DNA of 34,305 bases from Sphaerochaeta sp. UBA5849 (lineage in GTDB: Bacteria > Spirochaetota > Spirochaetia > Sphaerochaetales > Sphaerochaetaceae): the NCBI GenBank assembly GCA_002432715.1, contig DJGJ01000031.1:23928-58232 (forward strand). The letters are read 5' to 3'. Every line of letters starts with the position of its first letter. Within the stretch, counting starts at the first letter, position 1. A program made the translations under genes and the position numbers. Below the pieces are notes generated by a model. The model saw only the letters and a program-made list of their open reading frames with translations, made no database searches and was not told where the DNA came from. Positions 15,622 to 22,777 of this stretch are shown in pieces.

Positions 15622-16293
15622 ATGAAAAAAGAGTTTGATCCGAATGCCTTTGGAATCATAGGACTGGGCCGCTTCGGCCTTTCCTTGGCCCTTGCTTTGA
15701 CCGAGGCGGGCAAGCATGTGATAGTCTTGGAGATCGAGGCGGAGAAGCTGGATGCGGTCAAGGACCAAATCGAGAACATCTATCCTGTCAAATCAATCAC
15801 CGCCGAAGTATTGGAGGAGTCGGGTATATCCCACTGCCATACCGCCATCGTCTGCATTGGAAAGGACATCGAGTCCAATATTCTTGTCACCATGAGCTTG
15901 GTGGAGCTGGGCATCCCCAGAGTCATCGCCAAGGCGACCAGCACCAACCATGGAAAGGTGCTTGAGCGCATCGGGGCGGAAGCTGTCTTTCCCGAGGTGG
16001 AGATGGGAACCAGGCTCGCTCACTCGTTGGTCAGTACAGGCACCTTGGACTTTTTGGAACTTTGTGAGGATTTTTCCATCGCCAATATCTCCCTTGCCTC
16101 TTCATTCGTCAACCAAAGTGTTGCCCAGTTGAACCTGAGGAGGCGCTATCACCTCAATATCATCGTAGTCATACGCAACAAGAAAGCCATCAGTGACATC
16201 GGCCCTGACTTGAAACTTTTACAAGGTGACATATTGGTGGTGGGTGGCTCGAATGAGGCGATCAAGAAATTTGAACAAGCGAACGAACTTTAG
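15622..16293 (+). CDS. ktrA: Ktr potassium uptake regulatory subunit KtrA (RCK protein)
   Basis: A 223-residue cytoplasmic RCK protein. The N-terminal Rossmann nucleotide-binding domain (about 8-135) has GIIGLGRFG and an acidic residue at the end of strand two (VLEIE). The C-terminal TrkA-C domain (about 140-220) ends in LQGDILVVGG. It binds adenine nucleotides and controls KtrB opening. AAGGAG lies before ATG 15622. The gene ends in a four-base overlap (TTAG) with the convergent gamma-carbonic anhydrase gene, so the operon is ktrBA only. Confidence 0.93.
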   Translation: MKKEFDPNAFGIIGLGRFGLSLALALTEAGKHVIVLEIEAEKLDAVKDQIENIYPVKSITAEVLEESGISHCHTAIVCIGKDIESNILVTMSLVELGIPRVIAKATSTNHGKVLERIGAEAVFPEVEMGTRLAHSLVSTGTLDFLELCEDFSIANISLASSFVNQSVAQLNLRRRYHLNIIVVIRNKKAISDIGPDLKLLQGDILVVGGSNEAIKKFEQANEL

Positions 16294-16811
16294 CCGATTG
16301 TCTGCCTGCCCTCACACAAGTCAAGCCCGAACCGCCAATACTCCTGAGTATTCTCCCGCATGTGCAGCAGCTCTTCGGGGGTAAGCTGACGGACGACTTT
16401 GGCAGGAGAACCAAGAATGAGGCTGCCTGGTGGATAGCTTTTATTCGGAGGCACCACCGAACCGGCTCCGACAAGGCTCTGTCTGCCGATATGGCTTCCG
16501 TCCAGCACGATGGAACCCATGCCGATCAGGCATTCGTCCTCAATCGTACAGGCATGGAGTATGGCTCCATGGCCGACTGTGCACTGCTTTCCCACCACCA
16601 AGCCTTGGGCCTTGGTGACATGCAACACACAGTTGTCCTGGATGTTTGTCTGTTCCCCGACAGTGATGCGATTCACATCGGCTCTGAGGGTGGCATGGAA
16701 CCAGACGGATGCTCCATCCTGCAGATGCACATCCCCGATGAGGTCCGCTGTAGGTGCGATATAGCACTGCTGTCCTATGGTTGGCTGTATTTTGTTGTGT
16801 CCGGCTATCAT
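16290..16811 (-). CDS. gamma-class carbonic anhydrase-like hexapeptide protein
   Basis: A 173-residue left-handed beta-helix protein of the gamma-carbonic anhydrase (YrdA/CaiE-like) family. The three metal histidines of the family are present: NCVLHV near residue 66, and GHGAILH, where the two histidines are five residues apart. The conserved RADVNRI and IQDN segments precede them. It binds Zn or Fe at trimer interfaces; many homologues have no proven anhydrase activity. ATG 16811 has CAGGAG upstream; an ATG at 16841 lacks any site. It is divergent from the zinc uptake operon and shares its intergenic operator region. Confidence 0.9.
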   Translation of the reverse strand: MIAGHNKIQPTIGQQCYIAPTADLIGDVHLQDGASVWFHATLRADVNRITVGEQTNIQDNCVLHVTKAQGLVVGKQCTVGHGAILHACTIEDECLIGMGSIVLDGSHIGRQSLVGAGSVVPPNKSYPPGSLILGSPAKVVRQLTPEELLHMRENTQEYWRFGLDLCEGRQTIG

Positions 16812-16867
16812 GCAAGCACTCCTGTATTTCGATTGAACCATATTCGGGGAATTCTGTATAGAGAAAA

Positions 16868-16892
16868 ATATTTGCGAATGACTTGCAAATAT
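16868..16892. promoter_or_regulatory. candidate Zur operator
   Basis: ATATTTGC-N9-GCAAATAT is a perfect 8-9-8 inverted repeat. It overlaps the -35 region of the znuA promoter and lies between znuA and the gamma-carbonic anhydrase gene. Since the operon ends with a Fur-family gene, this is the natural target for zinc-dependent repression. The match to any published Zur consensus has not been checked. Confidence 0.6.
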
Positions 16893-16911
16893 GAGAGTAT
16901 TTCACTATAGT
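16883..16911 (+). promoter_or_regulatory. promoter of the znuACB-zur operon
   Basis: TTGCAA at 16883-16888 and TATAGT at 16906-16911 are separated by 17 bases. The likely transcript start near 16918 leaves a leader of about 18 bases with GAGGAGG before znuA. The -35 lies inside the inverted repeat. Confidence 0.7.
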
Positions 16912-16935
16912 ATGCCTACTGTATGAGGAGGTGCC

Positions 16936-17826
16936 ATGCGTACTCGCATTCTCGTAGTTTTCCTGGCTCTTTCATCCGCTCTTGTGTTCGGCAGCGGAGC
17001 CAAAGAGACAACCAATATACGTTCCAAGCCGGTTGTGGTGGTAAGCATTCTGCCGCACGCCTATTTTGTCGACCAGCTTGCCCACGATCTGGTCGATGTC
17101 GTCACCCTGGTCGGAGAGGGGCAGAACCCCCACTCCTACGAACCATCCCCGTCACAGATGGCCCGACTTGCCGAAGCCGAACTTTGGATTCTCAGCGGTA
17201 CCGATTTTGAGTTTGCTCTCCGTGACAAGGTAACCGGCCTCTACCCCGGTCTTCGGATCGTCGATGGTACAGAGGGCATGCAATTCAGGTTGCTTGAGGA
17301 ACACGAGCACGAGGAGGAAGGCCATGACGAACACGATATGAACATCGACCGTCATACCTGGCTGGGGTACGATCAAAGCAAGGTGCTCTTGGCCAATACC
17401 AAGGATGCTCTCATTGCAACTTTGGGTTCCGATGCAAAGCCCTTGATCGAGAGCCGCTATCAAAGCCTGCTTTCGGACATCGATGAGCTTTTTGCATCGC
17501 TGAGCGAGCAGCTCAAGCCGCTTGCAGGCACCACCGTCTTTGTCTACCACAACTCCTTCGGCTATTTCTTCGACGCCTTCTCCATCAAGCAGGAAGCGGT
17601 GGAAACCGGAGGGAAGGAACCTACCGCCAAAGCCCTCGCCGCCTTGATAGAAAAGGCAAAGGCAGAGCGTCCCAAGGTCATCTTTGTACAAAAGCAGTTT
17701 CCCGTAGCCAGTGCAAAAACTGTGGCTGATGCTGTTGGTGCCGTCGTGGTAAGCCTTGACCCTTTGGCTTACAATTGGATGGAGAGCATCAAGACAATGG
17801 CTGATGCACTGATGATGGTGCGGTAG
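16936..17826 (+). CDS. znuA: zinc ABC transporter, substrate-binding protein
   Basis: A 296-residue cluster A-I binding protein with a signal peptide (MRTRILVVFLALSSALVFG). There is no lipobox cysteine, so it is probably periplasmic rather than lipidated. Metal ligands of ZnuA-type proteins are visible: His41, His66 (NPHSYEP), His140 (DRHTWLG) and a His in FVYHNSFGYF near 205. A His/Glu/Asp-rich loop at about 121-134 is typical of zinc-specific, as opposed to manganese, members. GAGGAGG precedes the start. It is the first gene of a four-gene operon and delivers Zn to ZnuB/ZnuC. Confidence 0.93.
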   Translation: MRTRILVVFLALSSALVFGSGAKETTNIRSKPVVVVSILPHAYFVDQLAHDLVDVVTLVGEGQNPHSYEPSPSQMARLAEAELWILSGTDFEFALRDKVTGLYPGLRIVDGTEGMQFRLLEEHEHEEEGHDEHDMNIDRHTWLGYDQSKVLLANTKDALIATLGSDAKPLIESRYQSLLSDIDELFASLSEQLKPLAGTTVFVYHNSFGYFFDAFSIKQEAVETGGKEPTAKALAALIEKAKAERPKVIFVQKQFPVASAKTVADAVGAVVVSLDPLAYNWMESIKTMADALMMVR

Positions 17827-17830
17827 GGCC

Positions 17831-18598
17831 ATGACAGAGCAATCCATTGCACTGCAGTTTACTTCGGTCTCCTTCTCGTATCCTGCTTTACAAGTCCTTG
17901 AGGATGTGAGTTTTCACTTCCATACCGGGGAGTTCATCGCTCTTGTCGGCCCCAACGGTTCAGGCAAGACGACGTTGCTCAAGCTCATTCTTGGTCTGGA
18001 GCAGCCGCAGTCGGGAACCATAAGCCTGCTTGGCCAAAGCCCGAAAAAGAGCAGCAGCCTCATCGGCTACGTTCCCCAGCACGCCTCCTACGATCCCACC
18101 TTCCCCATCACGGTGGAGGAGGTGGTCAGGATGGGGTTGGTTGAATCGGTGAAGCGAGGGCAGCGAAAGCAGGAGTTGCAGCAAGCCTCATGGGCTCTCC
18201 AGCAGGTGGAGCTTGCTCATCTGGCTTCGCGTCCCTACAGCGACCTCAGCGGCGGACAGCGGCGCAGGGTCCTGGTTGCCAGGGCTTTGTGCGCCAAACC
18301 GAGCATGCTCATTCTGGATGAGCCGGCCGCCAACATGGACAAGGAGAGCGAGAGACGCCTGTATGCCACGTTGGCGAACCTCAAGGGGGAGACCACGATT
18401 CTCATCGTCACCCACGACATGCGCCAGGTTTCAGACCTCACCGACCGGGTTTTCTGCATTGACGCCCACAAGGAGGGCAGGATGGGGCGTACGGTGGTGC
18501 AGCATGCACTGGAAGACTATGAGGATGGAACCAAGCGCGTCCGTCATGATGTCCAGCTTTCGGGCGACCAGTGCCGGAAGGAGGCCCTCAATGGATAA
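17831..18598 (+). CDS. znuC: zinc ABC transporter, ATP-binding protein
   Basis: A 255-residue ATPase. Walker A is GPNGSGKTT near residue 38, the signature LSGGQRRRVLVARAL near 140, Walker B MLILDEPAANMD near 160, and the switch His in VTHD. The family is the metal-ABC (ZnuC/MntB/TroB) group. It starts four bases after the znuA stop and overlaps the znuB start by eight bases, so it is translationally coupled. It energises zinc import through ZnuB. Confidence 0.93.
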   Translation: MTEQSIALQFTSVSFSYPALQVLEDVSFHFHTGEFIALVGPNGSGKTTLLKLILGLEQPQSGTISLLGQSPKKSSSLIGYVPQHASYDPTFPITVEEVVRMGLVESVKRGQRKQELQQASWALQQVELAHLASRPYSDLSGGQRRRVLVARALCAKPSMLILDEPAANMDKESERRLYATLANLKGETTILIVTHDMRQVSDLTDRVFCIDAHKEGRMGRTVVQHALEDYEDGTKRVRHDVQLSGDQCRKEALNG

Positions 18599-19478
18599 CC
18601 TGGTCGGCTTCTTTGGTGCGTTGGCCTCTCCTGACTTTCCCTTTGTCCGGAACGCCTTTTTTGCAGGATTGCTCTCCTCTGTTCTTTTCGGGGTGCTCGG
18701 TTCGGTGGTCACTGTCAAACGCATTGCCGGCCTTGCCGGGGCGATCAGCCATGCGGTGCTCGGGGGCATCGGCATCGCCTTGTACCTCAGTGCAACCGGC
18801 AAGGTTCCGGGCCTCAGTCCGATGGTGGGGGCGATTGTGTTCGCCCTGCTCTCTGCACTGATCATCGGAACCGTCTCGTTGAAGTCAAAACAGCGCGAGG
18901 ACACCGTCATCCAAGCCATTTGGGCGATCGGCATGAGCATCGGGGTGCTCTTCATGGCAAAGACTCCCGGATACACCGACCCTTCAAGCTACCTGTTCGG
19001 CAACATCCTCTTAATCTCCAGTCAGGACCTTGTGCTGCTGTTTTTGCTGGACGTTGTGGTGGTTTTCCTTGCTTGGCGCTTTTATCCGCAAATTGAGGCC
19101 TCGGCTTTCGATGAGGAGTTCGCTCAGGTCCGGGGTATCCCAACCCGCGCCGTTTTCCTGATGATTCTCTCGGTTACCGCAATTGCAGTCGTCCTTTTGC
19201 AGACCTTTGTAGGGATTGTCATGGTAATCGCCATGCTGACCCTTCCGGCGGGAACCGCAGGCTATACAGCGAAGAACCTGGCTTCGATGATGGCAGGGGC
19301 CACTCTCTACGCATGGTTCTTCTCCTTTTCAGGATTGGTGCTTGGTTGGGTCGTCGATGTCCCGGTGGGAGCCATGGTGGTGGTCATCGCTGGAGCCTTC
19401 TTTTTGGGAAGGGCCGCAGGCAACTTGATTACAAAACGGAGGAAGAGCCATGACAAAGGCGAGAAAAGCCCTGCTTGA
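18591..19478 (+). CDS. znuB: zinc ABC transporter, permease
   Basis: A 295-residue ABC-3 family permease with about eight membrane segments. Family text includes GVLGSVVTVKRIAGLAGAIS near the N-terminus and a GIVMVIAMLTLPAGTAGYT segment in the later helices. ATG 18591 has GGAAGGAGG directly upstream, inside the znuC end. The same frame is open far upstream through znuC but that part is not coding. The Lys/Arg-rich cytoplasmic tail is encoded within the 29-base overlap with zur. Confidence 0.92.
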   Translation: MDNLVGFFGALASPDFPFVRNAFFAGLLSSVLFGVLGSVVTVKRIAGLAGAISHAVLGGIGIALYLSATGKVPGLSPMVGAIVFALLSALIIGTVSLKSKQREDTVIQAIWAIGMSIGVLFMAKTPGYTDPSSYLFGNILLISSQDLVLLFLLDVVVVFLAWRFYPQIEASAFDEEFAQVRGIPTRAVFLMILSVTAIAVVLLQTFVGIVMVIAMLTLPAGTAGYTAKNLASMMAGATLYAWFFSFSGLVLGWVVDVPVGAMVVVIAGAFFLGRAAGNLITKRRKSHDKGEKSPA

Positions 19479-19851
19479 AGTATTGAAAACGTCCAAAGAG
19501 CCGGTCTCGGCTTCCCATCTTATCCAGCAACCTTCGATTCGATTCGATCAGGCCACCGTCTATCGGAACCTTCACTATCTTGAGGAACAGGGGATGGCCG
19601 ACTCATTCATCCTCCACTGCACCGATCATGGAACCGAGCGATACTACAGTTATCGAAGCAGGGAGAATGGAGAGCACCATCACTGGTTTCACTGCCAGAG
19701 TTGCCATCGGTTCATCGATTTGGGGGATTGCCAGTATGATGAACAGCTTTCACGCTGGGAACAAGCGTATGGTTTCACCATCTGCGACCACACCTTCTTT
19801 TTGACAGGTCTGTGCAAGGCTTGCAAGAGTGCTACTGCTTCAGCGAATTGA
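19450..19851 (+). CDS. zur: Fur-family zinc uptake regulator
   Basis: A 133-residue Fur-type repressor. The winged helix is N-terminal (about 5-65, with FDQATVYRNLHYLEEQG) and the metal-binding dimerisation domain is C-terminal. The structural zinc site is visible as CQSC and CKAC; the regulatory site region is EHHHWFHC. The operon context assigns it to zinc rather than iron. It overlaps znuB by 29 bases and has GGAGG just before the ATG. It probably represses its own operon through the 16868-16892 repeat. Its 3' end overlaps the convergent LuxR gene by 20 bases. Confidence 0.88.
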   Translation: MTKARKALLEVLKTSKEPVSASHLIQQPSIRFDQATVYRNLHYLEEQGMADSFILHCTDHGTERYYSYRSRENGEHHHWFHCQSCHRFIDLGDCQYDEQLSRWEQAYGFTICDHTFFLTGLCKACKSATASAN

Positions 19852-20749
19852 AGAGCTGCAGGCGGTTGCTCACCCCGAGTTTCGCATAAATGTTCTTGAT
19901 GTGGGTTTTTACGGTATTGGGGGAGATGAAGAGTTTCTTGGCTATCTCCTGATTGCTCAAGCCCTCCACCAAGAGGCTGATGATTTCTGCCTCCCGCTCT
20001 GAAACTCCCAACTGTTTTGCTTTCGATGCAGTGATGGATCCGGTCATCTCATAGGTGAGGAAATAGCGTCGGCTGATGAAGTAGTACAGGTAGACGGAGA
20101 GCACGGCAAAACTCAGATAGACCAGCTTGAAAGCCACCTGCCTGAAGAACAGCATGTCCAGGGGAAAGAGGAAGAACAGGGGCAGGAAGGTGTAGCATAT
20201 GCCCTTGAGAAGCCGCTCTTCCTCCCAAGTTGTTGCCTTTTTTGCGTATATGCACCCCAATATGCCGTGAATGACCAGGAACATGCTTGCACTGAAGAAG
20301 TGATACCGCATGGTGTCATCCAATGCCTTGACCCAGTCGCCTCCGCTCTTTGCAAAAACCACCCACAGACTGAGGATGAGAAAGAGAAGGATCAGGAAGG
20401 TGAGGATGCGATTGCCCAGATGCTTCTGCTTCTCGGTTGCCCTGATCAGCTTGATCAGGTATCGGCTGAGCATGAAAAGGATGAAGGTGGTAAGCACTAT
20501 CGAAAGCAGGGTCGCCCCCAAGGCATAGATTTCATAGGAGCGTGAAAGGAGCCTTGCTTCGTCCAAAACCCTGCTGAGGTAGGTAGTCAGGAGCGTCAGG
20601 CACATCTGAAGGCTCAAGGGGGCGAGCAGGGTGAGAAACGAGCCGGTGAATGCATCGCTCATACGCACCCGAAGCAATATGCACAAACACGTGATCGAGA
20701 CTACCAAGGCTGTCGTAAGGAAGAGCAGGATATCGGATAGAATTACCAT
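19832..20749 (-). CDS. membrane-anchored LuxR-type transcriptional regulator
   Basis: A 305-residue protein with seven or so hydrophobic segments over residues 1-235, then a LuxR/NarL-type helix-turn-helix at about 247-305 (LSNQEIAKKLFISPNTVKTHI). No receiver domain is present, so it is a one-component membrane sensor-regulator whose signal must be sensed in or at the membrane. It follows the exported barrel-like gene by 37 bases in the same direction and may end the RND-LolA-barrel operon. GAGGG precedes the ATG. A near-perfect palindrome covers the ribosome-binding site and start codon. Confidence 0.85.
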   Translation of the reverse strand: MVILSDILLFLTTALVVSITCLCILLRVRMSDAFTGSFLTLLAPLSLQMCLTLLTTYLSRVLDEARLLSRSYEIYALGATLLSIVLTTFILFMLSRYLIKLIRATEKQKHLGNRILTFLILLFLILSLWVVFAKSGGDWVKALDDTMRYHFFSASMFLVIHGILGCIYAKKATTWEEERLLKGICYTFLPLFFLFPLDMLFFRQVAFKLVYLSFAVLSVYLYYFISRRYFLTYEMTGSITASKAKQLGVSEREAEIISLLVEGLSNQEIAKKLFISPNTVKTHIKNIYAKLGVSNRLQLFNSLKQ

Positions 20750-20764
20750 AGAGGCCCTCTATGG
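20746..20764. promoter_or_regulatory. 19-bp palindrome over the LuxR gene start
   Basis: CCATAGAGG-C-CCTCTATGG is a perfect 9-1-9 inverted repeat. It includes the start codon (20747-20749) and the GAGGG ribosome-binding site. In RNA it can fold into a 7-bp hairpin that hides the start codon with GGGCC in the loop. In DNA it is a good dimeric operator. Confidence 0.6.
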
Positions 20765-20786
20765 CAATCCTATCACACACAGGGCC

Positions 20787-22016
20787 CTAGAACCATGCCT
20801 TCATGCCGACCACGACCGAATCATTGTCATCCCAGCTTGCATAGATGCTGCTCTTGTTGCCGAGCGCCCCATACATCGTAGTCTTGAGAAATACAGTCAG
20901 ATTATCCTGCAGTGTATAGGAAAGGCCGGCCAGCAGGGCGTAGCCTTCGCTCTCGATGTGGTAGGTGAGGGCGGCCCTGGTTGTGAGTCGTTGTTGTAAA
21001 AACGGGTACTCTACGACCAGCAAGAGGGTGTTCTCATACGCCTTGCCGTTAAAGGATGCAAGGTAGTCTACATCGACGGGGTTGGTGGTGTTGAAATCCA
21101 GGACATACCTGCCTTGGTAGGCGAGGGCAAGGAAGGCTGAACTCTCGGGGTGGGTGTAGGAAAGTTCGGCCAGGTAGGCGAATCTGCTGTTGTAAAGGCT
21201 GCCGTCAGTCCCCTCTGCATCCTCGCTGAGGAAGAACCCCCCTTCCAGGGCAAGGGTGAAGGGGTCGAATAGCAGGCTGCTTTCCAATCCGAAGAGTTGG
21301 TGGCGGGTATAGACCAGGTCAACAGCGAGCGGTGCGAATGAAGTGATGGAAAATCCAGGCTCCGGGTGATGGCCGTTGAAGTACAAGAGGCCCACATCCA
21401 GCTTACCCAGCGCTGTGCGATACCGTCCTCCTGCCTCCCAGGAAGAGAGGCTTGTCGTGTCCTGCTGCGTTATCACTGCACTTGCAAAGGAGGCAGGGGT
21501 GAGATTGTATCGTCCCTCTGTGACCAGATGGGAGCTCTGGAAGCCCGGCTTGAAAGCCAGGTCCCATGAACTGTTCTTACCGTAGGAGGAGAGCAGCACC
21601 ATCGCAGATGGCCGCTTCATCGCCTCAAGGTCGTCCACAAAGCCGTCTGTGAGGTCGCGGGAGGAGAGCACATCGACAACATGGGCTGTAAAGGCGCTTC
21701 CCCAGGGATGGGTGAACAGTCCTCCCTTGACCGTCAGGTTCCCGACAAGGAGAGAGACCGAAAGTTCACCCGTCTTCAGGCGGTTCGTCGATGCATCATA
21801 GGCGAGATGGGCTATTGCACCATAGCGCTGGTGGTTCTGCTCCAAGGATAAGGACAGCGTAGTCCGGGAAAGAAACTGCTCATCCCGATAGAGCCCTCCG
21901 GCAGCCTCGGCGGTAAAGGAGGTGATTCTGCTTGGTTCTTCCTCGAAGAACAGGTCGAAGCCGGACAGCGGCATCAAGAGAAGACAGGTCAAGAGTACAA
22001 GGAGCATGCGTTTCAT
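20787..22016 (-). CDS. exported beta-barrel-like protein (RND module)
   Basis: A 409-residue protein with a signal peptide (MKRMLLVLLTCLLLMPLSG). A repeating pattern of alternating strands with Tyr/Phe girdles follows, ending in GMKAWF with a C-terminal phenylalanine, the usual outer-membrane barrel end. No named family is recognised. The length would suit a barrel of about 16-18 strands. The start overlaps the stop of the LolA-like gene (TAATG), so the two are translationally coupled, exactly as in the ABC module. It may serve as outer-membrane acceptor or exit for the RND cargo; that role is inference. Confidence 0.75.
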   Translation of the reverse strand: MKRMLLVLLTCLLLMPLSGFDLFFEEEPSRITSFTAEAAGGLYRDEQFLSRTTLSLSLEQNHQRYGAIAHLAYDASTNRLKTGELSVSLLVGNLTVKGGLFTHPWGSAFTAHVVDVLSSRDLTDGFVDDLEAMKRPSAMVLLSSYGKNSSWDLAFKPGFQSSHLVTEGRYNLTPASFASAVITQQDTTSLSSWEAGGRYRTALGKLDVGLLYFNGHHPEPGFSITSFAPLAVDLVYTRHQLFGLESSLLFDPFTLALEGGFFLSEDAEGTDGSLYNSRFAYLAELSYTHPESSAFLALAYQGRYVLDFNTTNPVDVDYLASFNGKAYENTLLLVVEYPFLQQRLTTRAALTYHIESEGYALLAGLSYTLQDNLTVFLKTTMYGALGNKSSIYASWDDNDSVVVGMKAWF

Positions 22017-22777
22017 TAGAGCCTCCCGGTTTCCAAGAATTTCAAGGTGAAGTATCCACTGCTCAGCGGTGCATCGAAACGGGCCTGCAATATCTCAAGG
22101 CGGGTGGCATGTCCGCCGGCCTCTGTTTTCATGGTCAGGATTTTTGTTATGGGTTTTCCATTGGCTGTCCCGGTCTCTTCTGTGACCAGTGTCTTGACAA
22201 GGGTGTTTCCATCGAGGTCGTAGAACTCGACACGCAGAGGCAGGTACGTCGCCTTCTGGACCACCGTAATGGTTTTCCCATACGTCTTCTGCTCAAACGG
22301 CGTGGACTGTATTCGCCAGCTGGTCTGGTCCTCAGCCAAGAGCAGATGCTCCGCCTCCTTCTCGTCATAGGTGGTCGAAGCCATGTCGGCATACGAGAAG
22401 TCGCTGCCCATGAACGAACCTCCTTCCTCGGAGGAGCCGATGCGCCGGCTTCGCTTCAAGGCAGGCAGGTAGATCCACTGCTCGTTTGTCCCTCCTTCCT
22501 GCTCGATGGAGAGGAAGCGGGTGTTCCGTACATTTTCAGGGGAGAGAAAGACTGTCAGCGAGGATGTCAGTCCATTCTTGGTTTGGCTGAGGGTCTGGAT
22601 CCTGCGTTCACGCATCTGGCCGTTTGGTTCGATGAGGGTGAGTTTCAAATCGAGGGCGGATGAATCAGAGGTTTGGACTTCCATCACCTTGGCCATGACT
22701 TGGTCGGCCGGCATGGCCGCCCAGACAAGGCTGGAAGCAAGGAGAAGGAGTATCAGGGTGGTGATCGTACGTTTCAT
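22016..22777 (-). CDS. LolA-like outer-membrane lipoprotein-sorting family protein (RND module)
   Basis: A 253-residue periplasmic protein with a signal peptide (cleavage after about WAA, residue 21). The motif GSDFSYADM is close to GSDLSYEDM in the protein at 7165-7911, and SPENVRNTRFL plus WIYLPALKRSRRI are typical of the LolA-like (PF17131-type) family. The family is often found beside MMPL/RND transporters and is thought to carry lipid-like cargo. The start ATG overlaps the RND stop (ATGA) and has AGGAGG upstream. Upstream in-frame sequence lies in the RND gene and is not coding in this frame. Confidence 0.88.
   Translation of the reverse strand: MKRTITTLILLLLASSLVWAAMPADQVMAKVMEVQTSDSSALDLKLTLIEPNGQMRERRIQTLSQTKNGLTSSLTVFLSPENVRNTRFLSIEQEGGTNEQWIYLPALKRSRRIGSSEEGGSFMGSDFSYADMASTTYDEKEAEHLLLAEDQTSWRIQSTPFEQKTYGKTITVVQKATYLPLRVEFYDLDGNTLVKTLVTEETGTANGKPITKILTMKTEAGGHATRLEILQARFDAPLSSGYFTLKFLETGRL

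Noticed and set aside
18213..18590. Long in-frame extension of znuB through znuC
   Set aside because: It lies in another frame of the clear ATPase gene; GGAAGGAGG marks the true start at 18591.
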